Notes under the pieces: model-generated
What the model was told of the DNA's origin: nothing
The model's database searches: none
What the model saw: the letters and a program-made list of their open reading frames with translations, nothing else
Part shown: positions 10,501 to 18,790 of the stretch, one piece after another
Layout of the letters: every line of letters starts with the position of its first letter
How positions within the stretch are numbered: the first letter of the stretch is position 1
Program-made: the position numbers and the translations under genes
Assembly: GCF_024679095.1 (NCBI RefSeq)
Contig: NW_026112166.1
Coordinates: 79,501 to 143,500, forward strand
DNA: 64,000 nucleotides
Source: Eriocheir sinensis
Taxonomy: Eukaryota > Arthropoda > Malacostraca > Decapoda > Varunidae
Direction of reading: 5' to 3'

Positions 10501-13500
10501 ACTGTGCACCAGAAGAAAGTTAATGAAACAGTATATGAAGTTAGTTATGAAAGCTGAAGAATAAGGAAATTGGGAGGGATTAAACCATACACATTTGCCG
10601 GAGTAAATAGTTAGAGGGTTTGAAAACGGGGATGATAGGTTTGGTATATACGAATTTACATTATGCGAGCTTTTTGCAGAACATAACCCTGGCATATAGA
10701 GAATACCTGGTGTAAATCAATACTGGGAAAATTTCTGCAGCTTCTTCTTACCTTAAAATAATCACTTTCTGTTCCTCTTCTTATCTCCACTATAAATTCT
10801 CTACTCCTCTCGTGAAGAAGACGGCCGAGGAGCCCATCTACGGCTGTTTTCATAACACTAGTTGGGGTTAGACTGGAACCTGCAATCAAAGGTATATTCA
10901 GTTAAGTTAAGAGAACACATCCTGAGACGTGCACTGAACTTTGAGGCAGAGGGCAGACGACCAGCAGGAAGGCCAAGGAAGATGTGGAGAAAGGTGGAGG
11001 AGGAAGATATGAGGAGGCTGACCGTCACGGAAGAAATGGCTGTGGACTGGCAATGGTGGAGGAGGCTTATGTCCCGTCCAACCCCACCACCATAGGGAAT
11101 ACATGGAGGTTAAACAATGATGATGATGATGATGATGATAAGGGTTTGCTAGGATTTCAAAACACCCTGAGGCTTCTATATCTGTATCATCCACTATCAT
11201 CTTCTATATATGTATCATCCACTATCATCTTCTATACATGTATCATCCACTATCATCTTCTATATATGTATCATCCACTAGTTTTGAGTGAATCTTGCAA
11301 TATTTTTCTCAAGAATTTTTTTTTTCACTCTTTTGCAAAAATATTGAAGATGACCTCCATTTTTGCAAACACTTTTTTGTGATTTACACATTGAAGACTT
11401 TATAACCTACCAAGATTGTTAACCTGGTAGCAGTGACGGGCCAGATTTGTGGCTTTACCGTGTAGCAGCGACGGGTCAAATTTGCGGCTTTACCATGTAG
11501 CAGGGACGGGCCAAATTTGTGGCTTTACCGTGTAGCAGCGATGGGCCAAATTTGTGGCTTTACTGTGTAGCAGCGACGGGCCAAATTTGTGGCTTTACCG
11601 TGTAGCAGCAACAGGCCAAATTTGTGGCTTTACCGTGTAGCAGTGACGGGCCAAATTTGTGGCTTTACCGTGTAGCAGCGATGGGCCAAATTTGTGGCTT
11701 TATCGTGTAGCAGCGACGGGCCAAATTTGTGGCTTTACCGTGTAGCAGCGACGGGCCAAATTTTTGCCATGATATAAGCCCCAAAAACAGATGATGCATA
11801 AACTGATCACAAATGCGTTGATATATATTATGAAATGGTTTGCGTGAGTGATGATTCTTCCTCAATATTTTACTTAGAGGGGCCTTTAACCTAACCTAAC
11901 CTAAGTAACATGACCCCAGCAGCTACCGGGTTAATCTTCTCAGCATCCTCAATGAAAATGCCTTGCCAATGTATCAGTCTTCCAATTACAACTGAACATG
12001 TAGAGCAAATAAAGAATTTTTTAAGGGAATATAAATGATTCATGTTCTGTAGTTAGGAGACTTTTATGACTTTTATGACTATATGTGCACTGAAGGGCAT
12101 TGATCATTGATAGATTATAAACCCTGGGAGTGTCTTTCTCTTAACCCTCGGTGGCTGAATGGATAGTGTGATGGCGCCGCGTTCAGGAAGACACGAGTTC
12201 AATCCCCGCCCGGTGCCACCAAGCTGGGATTTTTCAGCCGCCGCCGAGTGGCTTAAAACTACCCACATGCTGTCCAGAAGACCACCCATCAACCCGGACT
12301 CTAGATTCTAGGATTAAAGATGAGCTCCGGGAGGGCAGCATGAGCCAATGCAAGATGGCGCCACTATAAACACTCGCCTGCGCCAGAATGGGCTGGGCCG
12401 ACCATCAGGCCCCACCGGGAAGAAGCCTTGGGCCGACCATCAGGATCCACCGGGAAGAAGCCTACTGGTGCAATAGGCCACGACGTAAAAAATAAATAAA
12501 TAAATAAATAAATAAATTAAAAAATCAGGGTCACATGCACATAGGAAAACGTTCTTGTAACTTACCATTTAGCTTTTCCTGAGTGACACCTTCCACGCAG
12601 ACGGCAAACAACACAACGAAGCCCCAACATTTTGAACCAATCTGAAAATAATAACAGAAAAGAATAATTGTGTAAATAAAGAACAATGAAAAATAATAGT
12701 ACTAAAAATAGATGATAAAATTAATATTCATATAATGCAGGGAAATTTTCCGATCACATGGTTGGCTGTGTCTTTTCTGTATTGTCTGCAAGGCTGAAAC
12801 CTAAACAGTACATCCTTGTTATGGTAGTGCTTCTCGGGTGCCTCTCCAGAGATTAGATGTTAACCCCTTCACTACTGGCGGGCCAAAACAGCGCCCCACA
12901 CAGATACAATCACTTATTGGCCCCTATCAAAATGGTGCTGCCTCAGAGTGCCGTCATCGGGGGATTTATTTAGAAAAAGACATATTTTCGCCTTAAGTAG
13001 AGCATAAAAAAGCTTCATTTCAGGTAGAGTATCATTGCAATACATACCTGTTTTTACCCCACAATTTCCCTGGTCTTCATGGCTCTCCCCACTACCAGGT
13101 GTTTTAAGTTTGTGGAGAGGAGTGGAGAGGAGTAATATCTGTTATCTCTCATCATCCCTTGTAGATGCAGTATAAAACTAGAGTAGTACAACAGTATGTA
13201 AGACCTTGGAAAGATTATTATTCTCGTGGGGGGAATACTGGAGGCGCGTACCGACTCTCCATATTCACGAAGCATTTAGTGAGAAACAGTACTGGTAAGA
13301 TGTGACGAGGAGCACGCTGAGATCAATCATAAAAAGTGTCAACCACAGGAGTGAGGTTTGCGTAAGACGTGTTATACCATATCGTCACCTCCGTAAACAA
13401 ACCCCCTAAGTCAAGAACAGTCAGTATCTTATGTGGCTTAAGATTTACGCAGGAATAAAAAGGTCAATTCACTTTCAAGAGGAGGGTATCAGGACACCTC

Positions 13501-13833
13501 TCCTCCTGAATTTGACCTTGCTTTTGGCCACCTCTTCTGATTCTTTTATGGGAGCAGCGATTAGCAGGGTTTTTTTTTTATTATTGTTTTTTTGTGCCCT
13601 TGAGCTGCCTCCTTTGTTATAAAAAAAAAAATAAATAAATAAATAAAAATCTATCACCAGAAAAACAAAAACCACGTGAAAAAATCATTGGTTGGGTGAC
13701 ACCGTAAATTGTCCTGAAAGATTGATGTAAACAAAAACCTGAAAATCACTGAAATATGACTTGGGCAATTATTTTACGAGGGTGACGATATATTTTGAAT
13801 TTGATAACTCGCCTAAAAATAGTACCTTACCAT
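4355..13833 (-). CDS. NAGLU: Alpha-N-acetylglucosaminidase (NAGLU), 5' part, five exons
   Basis: Lysosomal family GH89 glycosidase that removes terminal alpha-N-acetylglucosamine from heparan sulfate. Exons in transcript order: 13831-13833 (start codon), 12566-12641, 10752-10879, 6985-7172, 4355-4573. All junctions are GT-AG and the phases agree (0, 1, 0, 2, then 2 leaving the window), giving 205 residues. Residues 1 to about 19 form a signal peptide with core FVVLFAVCV. Residues about 37-57 (KTAVDGLLGRLL...FIVEI) match the N-terminal alpha/beta region. Residues about 70-132 include VRVWAGSGVSAAQGVMTFLK, the counterpart of human [20 protein letters not shown]. Residues 133-205 include WHRWEREIDLMALMGVNMAL and AFLAW, family hallmarks. 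The two catalytic glutamates lie in later exons, which fall left of the window. The family assignment is strong; the first exon is inferred. Confidence 0.9.
4893..5198 (+). pseudogene. CR1-like LINE fragment, left part (split by a MITE)
   Basis: Broken frames encode the end of a reverse transcriptase ORF: NRVLGFISGSVN, LYLALVRPHLDYAVQFWSP and a decayed RRMTKM block. It matches the element at 47.0-48.4 kb. The reading continues at 5974 after a piggyBac-like insertion (CTCTAGGAAGGCGAAGG, GTTTATAAATGAATGAAGGG). It lies in NAGLU intron 4. Confidence 0.8.
5199..5969. mobile_element. piggyBac-like MITE, copy 1, with internal 35-bp minisatellite
   Basis: Termini are CCCGGTAGCAGTGATGGG and CCCCGCTGCTACCGGG, inverted repeats of each other. 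The flanks are TTAA (5195-5198) and TCAA (5970-5973), a one-base-decayed TTAA duplication. About 17 units of 35 bp (GTAGCAGCGACGGGCCAAAT, then TTGTGGCTTTACCGT) fill 5201-5818. A 150-bp unique segment near the right end has the block ATATATTATGAAATGGTTTG. CCC/GGG termini plus TTAA target duplication define the piggyBac superfamily. No transposase is present. Confidence 0.85.
5974..6062 (+). pseudogene. CR1-like LINE fragment, right part after the MITE
   Basis: Continues the element at 4893-5198 in the same order as the 47-48 kb copy (TGCATTCTCTAGGAAGGCG, then GGGGAGACCTGATC). It ends near 6062, where the sequence switches orientation. Confidence 0.75.
6063..6286 (-). pseudogene. CR1-like LINE fragment, inverted
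   Basis: On the minus strand this encodes pieces of the C-terminal LINE region (GAATCAGATTACCAATAGAG, GGATGAGTGGAACAGACTTG), matching the family at 48.1 kb. It is head to head with the previous fragment. Confidence 0.65.
6291..6855. mobile_element. piggyBac-like MITE, copy 2 (inverted relative to copy 1)
   Basis: Perfect TTAA at 6287-6290 and 6856-6859. Termini CCCAGTAGCAGCGGGG and CGTCGCTGCTACTGGG. About 12 units of the same 35-bp minisatellite (reverse orientation) fill roughly 6425-6850. The 130-bp unique segment is on the left. It is 565 bp long and lies in NAGLU intron 4. Confidence 0.88.
6985..7172 (-). CDS. NAGLU: NAGLU exon 4
   Basis: The acceptor CCTCCTTGTTGCAG precedes GTT-ATT-GGG, and the donor is CACAG|GTATTC. 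It is 188 nt, phase 0 in and phase 2 out, which fits both neighbours. It encodes residues 70-131 and most of Arg132, including the conserved ...VWAGSGVSAAQGV... and ...SWEADLLGRLPAVWPKG... stretches. The acceptor itself lies in a SINE target duplication. Confidence 0.92.
7187..7447 (-). mobile_element. tRNA-derived SINE of a second family, inserted at the NAGLU exon 4 acceptor
   Basis: On the minus strand it starts GGGGCTTCGTGGTGCAGTGG, with box A TGGTGCAGTGGTTAGCA and box B GGGTTCGATTCCC. A body follows with GAATGGGTACCAGG and GCATATGACCACAG, and a pyrimidine tail. The 15-bp target duplication CCTGCAACAAGGAGG is perfect at 7172-7186 and 7448-7462. The element is 261 bp and appears complete. 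Confidence 0.9.
7545..8475 (+). repeat. Tandem array (period about 208 bp) of the GGCCATATTCT-family MITE
   Basis: About four and a half units each contain CTAAAGGTCAAAGAGGGGGT, GTGTTTCTTCAGGTTC, GGGTCATAAAACT and GGGCGCCAAAATGTTA. The body matches the single copies near 30.4, 34.4 and 35.7 kb. It lies in NAGLU intron 3. Open frames across it change between units and are not coding. Confidence 0.85.
8717..8995 (+). mobile_element. tRNA-derived SINE, copy C
   Basis: Head GGCGGTGGCTGAGTGGTAGCG, then GGGATTTTTCAGTCACCGCC, CATGCTGTCCTGAAGACC and GGGGGGCAGCATAAGCC. Same family as copies A, B and D. The box B region is deleted or degraded compared with copy D. It lies in NAGLU intron 3. Confidence 0.8.
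9094..9334. mobile_element. MITE with long terminal inverted repeats
   Basis: The left arm 9094-9151 (AAGGGGCTGTTCC, CAGTCAAACCACGATTTCC) and right arm 9261-9334 (GGAAATCGTGGTTTGACTG, TAGCCCCTT) pair over about 50 bases. The right arm has roughly 14 extra bases near its tip. The loop is about 110 bp with no coding potential. No clear target duplication was seen, so the superfamily is open. Confidence 0.75.
9625..10715. repeat. Direct repeats of about 305 bp, possibly pogo/Tigger-derived
   Basis: Two near-full copies (about 10011-10312 and 10313-10626) and a third partial one (10627-10715) share TATATGAATTCACATTATGC, GAGCTTTTTGCAGAACATAA and ATTTCTCCCCCAGGTGATCC. A diverged start sits at 9625-9710 (ACAGTTGAAGCTCTGTGA, like Tigger ends). 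Classification is tentative. It lies in NAGLU intron 3. Confidence 0.6.
10752..10879 (-). CDS. NAGLU: NAGLU exon 3
   Basis: The acceptor TTTGATTGCAG precedes GT-TCC-AGT, and the donor is TTTAAG|GTAAGAAG. It is 128 nt, phase 1 in and phase 0 out. It encodes residues 27-69, including KTAVDGLLGRLL and SREFIVEI, which match the AVRALVARLLG...FSVSVE segment of the family's N-terminal domain. Its phases link exons 2 and 4 exactly. Confidence 0.85.
10895..11142 (+). pseudogene. 3' end of an RTE-like LINE
   Basis: The frame encodes GRRPAGRPRKMWRKVEEED and a WRRLMSRP end, typical of the C-terminus of LINE ORFs often misannotated as craniofacial development protein 2-like. It ends at 11095 and is followed by a (TGA)n tail at 11117-11142, as expected for a 5'-truncated RTE-like insertion. 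It lies in NAGLU intron 2. Confidence 0.7.
11175..11283. repeat. Short minisatellite, 28-29 bp unit
   Basis: About four units of TATGTATCATCCACTATCAT. No coding role. Confidence 0.85.
11423..11930. mobile_element. piggyBac-like MITE, copy 3
   Basis: Perfect TTAA at 11419-11422 and 11931-11934. Termini CCTGGTAGCAGTGACGGG and CCCAGCAGCTACCGGG. About ten 35-bp minisatellite units (11430-11770) are followed by the unique segment. A short TAACCTAACCTAACC telomere-like run interrupts that segment at about 11887-11903. It lies in NAGLU intron 2. Confidence 0.87.
12143..12522 (+). mobile_element. tRNA-derived SINE, copy B (complete, with AAAT tail)
   Basis: Head CCTCGGTGGCTGAATGGATA, box B GAGTTCAATCCCC, the shared body (GGGATTTTTCAGCCGCCGCC), and an (AAAT)n tail at 12487-12522. 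It shows that the family mobilises with a short tandem A-rich tail. It lies in NAGLU intron 2. Confidence 0.88.
12566..12641 (-). CDS. NAGLU: NAGLU exon 2 (signal peptide)
   Basis: The acceptor CTGTTATTATTTTCAG precedes ATT-GGT-TCA, and the donor is CTAAATG|GTAAGTTA. It is 76 nt, phase 0 in and phase 1 out. The frame gives IGSKCWGFVVLFAVCVEG, a hydrophobic core ending in small residues. The only ATG in this exon is in another frame and reaches a stop when joined to exon 3, so the initiator must be upstream. Confidence 0.75.
13472..13648 (+). pseudogene. 3' end of the 23.5-26.5 kb LINE type, with poly-A tail
   Basis: TATCAGGACACCTCTCCTCC, GGAGCAGCGATTAGCAGGG and GCCCTTGAGCTGCCTCC match the end of the element at 26.37-26.53 kb. 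It ends in A11 plus (AAAT)n. It is a strongly 5'-truncated insertion, probably just upstream of coding NAGLU in intron 1. Confidence 0.85.
13831..13833 (-). CDS. NAGLU: NAGLU exon 1: start codon at the splice donor (inferred)
   Basis: The sequence GCGGGACATG|GTAAGGTAC puts an ATG exactly before a strong donor. Phase 0 agrees with exon 2 and gives MIGSKCWGFVVLF, a normal signal peptide start. The transcribed 5' UTR would run upstream (above 13833) for an unknown distance; no TATA box is evident. The call rests on phase, motif and the signal peptide, with no transcript. Confidence 0.6.
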
Positions 13834-14039
13834 GTCCCGCGGCCACTCTCAATGCGATCTGGATGACCTTCGTTTGCTGAAGTAAATAATAGATTGTTTG
13901 GGTACACTTAACACGGGACAATTTTCTTCTTCTTGGGTGTTTTTACGTTCCCGGTAAGTCCAGTCCAGTCCAGTAGTAGGCGTGGGATTGCCTTGGTAAT
14001 GGCTCCCACTTATGTCTTATTCTTGATTGTTGATTGGGG

Positions 14040-14330
14040 TTTCAGAGGAAGAGTGAGGAGTGTCCGTGCTGTGGAGCAGAAGAAGAAACATTAGAACATT
14101 TTCTGCTGGACGGTGAAGAATATACAGAAATAAGACGAAACCAAAACTTATACAGAACACAGACAACCAAAACAGAGACTACTTAATAGCCGATATACTA
14201 GTGTTTCAACCATTAACTCTGGAAGAAGTTGAGGACAGAAAAAACTATATCACGACAATATGGAACAGAAGAAAAAAGAAAACTACTACTTAATAGCCAA
14301 TATACTAGAGTTTCAGGTAATAATTCAGGA
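14040..14330 (+). pseudogene. LINE C-terminal relic with zinc-knuckle motif
   Basis: The frame from about 14055 gives ECPCCGAEEETLEHFLL followed by EYTEIRRNQNLY, the CxxC...H ending of I/jockey-type LINE ORFs. Stops follow. The block AACCATTAACTCTGGAAGAA recurs at 14972-14992, so two relics of one family flank the telomere-like array. Confidence 0.65.
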
Positions 14331-14357
14331 GATGTGGGCTCTCGAATTTCCAGGCAC

Positions 14358-14534
14358 AAACTATTTTTTTCTAGGTAAAATGTGGTGCTTTTTCAAGTGG
14401 AGATAGTCTTTTTTTCCGGAAACTATTAGGAAAGGGGCTATTTCAATTTTCTTGATCAAGTCACAATCCTAATATTTACGGAAAAACCATCTCCACATGA
14501 AAAACACCACAAATTACCCAGAAAAAATAGTTTG
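14358..14534. repeat. Hairpin-forming inverted repeat next to telomere-like DNA
   Basis: The left arm (AAACTATTTTTTTCTAGGTA, GTGGTGCTTTTTCAAGTGG) pairs with the right arm (CCATCTCCACATGAAAAACA, CCCAGAAAAAATAGTTTG) over about 55 bases, with mismatches and a loop of about 55 bp. This is a probable MITE or foldback element; no target duplication was found. Confidence 0.75.
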
Positions 14535-14538
14535 CTTA

Positions 14539-14739
14539 CAACCTAACCCAATCCTAACCTAACCTAACCTAACCTAACCTATCCTAACCTAACCTATCCT
14601 AACCTAACCTAACCTAACCTATCCTAACCTAACCTATCCTAACCTATCCTAACCTAACCTAACCTAACCTATCCTAACCTAACCTATCCTAACCTAACCT
14701 AACCTAACCTAACCTAACCTAACCTAACCTAACCTAACC
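14539..14739. repeat. Interstitial telomere-like array (CCTAA)n
   Basis: About 40 pentamers of AACCT with interspersed ATCCT variants. This is the complement of the arthropod telomere repeat TTAGG. The regular spacing of variant units suggests higher-order duplication within the array. It is internal to the window, so it is not a chromosome end as assembled. Confidence 0.93.
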
Positions 14740-14967
14740 AGCCCAAGGCCGTGGCACTGCTTCTGCGACAATCAGTCATGCGCGGTATGTGATAAAGGGA
14801 GGGTGTATGTCTCTCGGGGTCCAGGAATAATTTTTTTTTTATGTATTTATTTTTCATATTTTTTATGGTTTCCGGAAGTGAACAGGGTCTACACTATATA
14901 CTGATACAGAAATAATGCAGAAAACGTGAGTATTAACGGCGGTAGAGAGAGCCTCCTGAATATTATC

Positions 14968-15160
14968 CGAGTTTCAACCATTAACTCTGGAAGAAGTTGA
15001 CAGAAAAAACTATACCACGACAATATGGAACGAAAGAAAAAAAGAAAACTGAACAAAACCAAAAGACAAGAACGCCAATCAACAATCAAGACATAAGTGG
15101 GAACTGTTACAAAGGCAATCCCACGCCTACTACTGGACTGGACTGTTGTTGTCTTTCAGT
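14968..15160 (+). pseudogene. Second LINE relic of the 14.04-kb type
   Basis: Shares AACCATTAACTCTGGAAGAA and CACGACAATATGGAACGAAA with 14.2-14.3 kb. GGAACTGTTACAAAGGCAAT and CGCCTACTACTGGACTGG follow; their reverse complement is seen at 13.95-14.03 kb. Decayed, no intact frame. Confidence 0.6.
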
Positions 15161-15399
15161 TTTGTTCAGTTTTCCTTTTTCTTCTATAGGGGGGGGCGCT
15201 GACCTCCTGAGCGGGTTGTCACCTCAGTTTGCCGTCCGGAAAGCCTCTCGCAGGAGTCGCTGGGCTTTTCGTGGACTGTTTAGTGACCACAGTGCAGTTT
15301 TCCACGACGTCTGCACCTTGAATGGAAAACACAGCCTTGGAGACCCGGTTAATCTTCTCCGTGTACCAAATCGAGGGAGTGTGGGGCAATGTTTACATG

Positions 15400-16300
15400 G
15401 GCCGCTCTTGCTCTTGCTCTTGCTGTACAGGCCGGATTATCGTACTCAGAGCCGCGTATATACCTGTTTCTGGCCCATAACTGCAGCCAAGAAACACCAG
15501 TAATTAACCATTTAAACGATAACTATATATAAAGGCAGTTATTTGGGTAATGAATGCAGTTTTTGGGTCGGAAATTGGAAAACATGAGGCAGAGTACGAC
15601 AATCTGGCAACGTTATGTAGACATGTGACCCGTTGGAGAGTCAGCCTTCATATCGGCCGCTCTTGCTCTTGCTCTTGCTGTACAGGCCGGATTATCGTAC
15701 TCAGAGCCGCGTATATACCTGTTTCTGGCCCATAACTGCAGCCAAGAAACAATAATTAACCGTTTAAACGATAACTATACATGAGGGCAGTTATTTGGGT
15801 AATGAATGCAGTTTTTGGGTCGGAAATTGGAAAACATGAGGCAGAGTACGACAATCTGGCAACGTTATGTAGATATGTGACCCGTTGGAGAGTCAGCCTT
15901 CATATCGGCTTGTATAAATAAAACAAAACAAGCAGTATCCATTACAAATCTTCCAATTCCCTATTTTTTGCACACCACATATTTACCAGAACACTATTCA
16001 TGGCTTCTATAATTCTATCATTTGCTTCACTCAATCCCAGCCGCTCTTGCTCTTGCTCTTGCTGTACAGGCCGGATTATCGTACTCAGAGCCATGTATAT
16101 ACCTGTTTCTGGCCCATAACTGCAGCCAAGAAACAATAATTAACCATTTAAACGATAACTATATATAAAGGCAGTTATTTGGGTAATGAATGCAGTTTTT
16201 GGGTCGGAAATTGGAAAACATGAGGCAGAGTACGACAATCTGGCAACGTTATGTAGACATGTGACCCGTTCGAGAGTCAGCCTTCGTATCGGCACAACCT
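15400..16300 (+). repeat. Three tandem copies of a hAT-like MITE with flanking DNA
   Basis: Copies at about 15427-15615, 15681-15867 and 16065-16252 each run from CAGGCCGGATTATCGTACTC to GTACGACAATCTGGCAACG, which are imperfect inverted ends. The centre shares CGATAACTATA and GGGTAATGAATGCAGTTTTT. A (GCTCTT)n-like lead precedes each copy. Because flanks are shared too, the array grew by segmental duplication. A diverged single copy is at 34736-34939. Confidence 0.75.
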
Positions 16301-16481
16301 GTAAAAATAAAACAAAACAAGCAGTCTCCATTACAAATCATCCTATTCCTTATTTCTTACACACTACATCTTTTCCAGAACACTTTTCATGGTTACTATA
16401 ATTCTCCCATTTGCTTCAACATTTATCCCAGCAACAGCATCCAGCCATTCCCTCTCCGTTCTTGCAATCCTCCCATTTCCC

Positions 16482-18790
16482 CAGAGCTGGGCACTTCCGT
16501 ACCTCTGTCCGCACCTCCGCTCCTCCGGACCTGCGGACCTTTAAACGAGGTGCGGAGGTCCGAAGTGCGGAAAGTTTTTCAAAAGTGCGGAAGTAACAGG
16601 TGCGGAACGGCAGTATTTTAAGTCCGTACCTCCGCACCTGAGGTTTTCAAGGATAAAAAAAATGAAAACGACAAACAGTCCGCGCTCTGCAGTAATACTT
16701 CCGAGCCCGGATTCATCAATCTTACCAACCACGCCTCCGGTATCTCTCACATTTGCCGGAGCGCTACCAGAGCTGCGGCATCTTTCAAACACGGGATTCA
16801 TCAACGGCATGGTAACGCTCCGGTAACTCGCACCCTAGCAACGATTGGTTGGGCTGGACAGCCAATCACGTGCGACCTTTGATGCTGTATTTCAGCTTTC
16901 ACGTGTCGTTTGTTTACTAATACGCAGACTTCAAAATCAAGACATGTGTATTGTACAGGCGTAAACACTGCCTTAAAACAAATAATTAGCGTGGTGATCC
17001 CTCAATTAGATGCGTTTTTTACGAATGAATGCACGTTACTTGTATATTTATCCTTGAAATAAAAATATACTCGCTTATGTAGCCTAGCAATATTCTGAAC
17101 ATTTTTGTATGTTACCTTCATAGTTTTCCGTCGCCAATGCCAGCTGCGTGCCTCGCTATCACAAGATTGGGTATTATTCTAATGTTTGCCCATACTCACC
17201 CCTCGCAACCAAAATTGTCTAGGGGGCCATTGTCATCACGCTTCACTGGTGCAGCCAAGCAATGGGTGTGGGCGTGGGAAGCTGTGGCTGCTGAGGTGAA
17301 TGGCGAGATCGAGTGGCTTCGTGAGTAGTGTGGAGGAGGTCAGAGCAAAATTTTACGACATTAAACTCCACAGCAAGAATATTGGAGACTTGAGACGGGA
17401 GGTGACTGTCACAGACAGAACACTATTCCCTCTGCAGTGTTTTAACAAGTAGGGAAAAGTCATGTGGGTGGACAGTTCCACAGACTTACATACTATAGAG
17501 TGCGGCCTGCAAGTGAAGCCGCCTGAGGCCATGCACGGGTCTGCCCAGTTCATCCCAAACCGACGACTTCACACACCTCACTCCCACCCCGTTTCCTGAC
17601 CCCAACATTCATTTTTGAGAAAAATGGAAACCACCATCATCTTCCTGAGAAAATTCTGCATCACACTAGCATAAAATTGTAACAATAATGTGTAAATACA
17701 CATACGAAAATCAAAGTTAAATGAATAGGGAGTAAACATTTTCTTGCATTTATTTCTCTTCAACTCCTTCGTACTCAGCTGGTTTTCGTCACATCGCTTA
17801 TATAAGCCCAGATCCTAAATCTGCATGCTTTTCTGCTTCTGATGGTGTAGGACACGTTACGAGGTAAAAAATGCATAGGCTCAAAATCGCCTCCGAACAT
17901 GAGCCGCGGCAGTGTCTACCCACTTACCACGCCTGCGGTAACTCAGTTACGGGTGCTCGGAGCCGCGGTAACTTTTGGCCTTACCACGGCTCCGGTAAGT
18001 GGTTGATGAATGCCGATTTACCGGGTGGGCGGAGATACCGCGAGACTTACCAGACAGAGGTCCGGTAAATGGTTTGATGAATCCCGCCCCCGGTCGTTTA
18101 CGCGGTCTGTGCTGCAGGGCATGTTTTCCCGCCACTTGAGTGACGTCACTCATTCAGATTTACGGCCCGGTTCAAAATATACCGTTTGTCGTCCGTCTTA
18201 AAGGAAGTGCGTCATCAATGACAACACCACGTGCACGGATAGCAAGAACCCAAGGTGTTGGTTTCCTTACGTCGAGACACACGTGTCCTGTTGCCATATT
18301 GTACAAAACTGGGAATGAAAGAAACGGTCACATTATCAAAACAATGTCGCTTACATTACCACTTTTAATTACTGCGTATCAACCTTTATATTGGAAGAAA
18401 AAGGACTTCATAGCTATCATTATCAGAGCAGTGAACTGGCGTATGGTGAAGGTATGGCAACAGTCTCACAGATTTAAAACATGATAATTTAAATTTAGAC
18501 AAGATTTAAATTTAAAAGCACAAGGTATGACGGTGACGTCACTGATGACGTACGCTCTTGCATGAGTAACTGATGACCTTGCCTTGTATTTCTTTTTTTT
18601 AAGGTACGGACTAGATTTTTCAGGCGCGCTTTAATAGTTTTGGGTACGGTACCGGAGGTGCGGAGGTGCGGTACCGGAACCAGTGAAAAAATTTTAGGCG
18701 CGGAAGTACAGGTACGGACTATAATATGTGTTTCGAGGTGCGGAGGAGCGGTACCGGACTACCCGATATCCAGTAACGCGCCCAGCTCTG
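16482..18790. mobile_element. hAT DNA transposon, 2.3 kb, with a nested element
   Basis: Ends CAGAGCTGGGCACTTCCG and CGCGCCCAGCTCTG give an 11-bp perfect inverted repeat (CAGAGCTGGGC). The flanks are the perfect 8-bp duplication CATTTCCC at 16474-16481 and 18791-18798. The subterminal zones are packed with GTGCGGAGGT/ACCTCCGCAC motifs, as in hAT transposase-binding regions. No hAT transposase frame was recognised. Confidence 0.9.
16704..18092 (+). mobile_element. Nested, probably PIF/Harbinger-derived element
   Basis: Left GGATTCATCAATCTTACC and, near the right end, the reverse complement GGATTCATCAAACCATTTACC form inverted ends. Subterminal GATTCATCAACGGCATGGTA / GTTGATGAATGCCG repeats them. 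Broken frames at about 17220-17450 give AAKQWVWAWEAVAAEVNG and, one frame over, SVEEVRAKFYDIKLHSKN plus LRREVT, resembling the Myb/SANT-like domain of Harbinger accessory proteins and NAIF1. A frameshift lies near 17330. The superfamily is inferred. Confidence 0.55.

Noticed and set aside
12566..12632. ATG inside NAGLU exon 2 as the start codon
   Set aside because: Its frame reaches a stop a few codons into exon 3 and lacks a signal peptide; the other frame joins all exons.
12860..13060. TTAACCCCTTCACTACTGGCGGG as a fourth piggyBac-like element
   Set aside because: No inverted right end followed by TTAA was found nearby.
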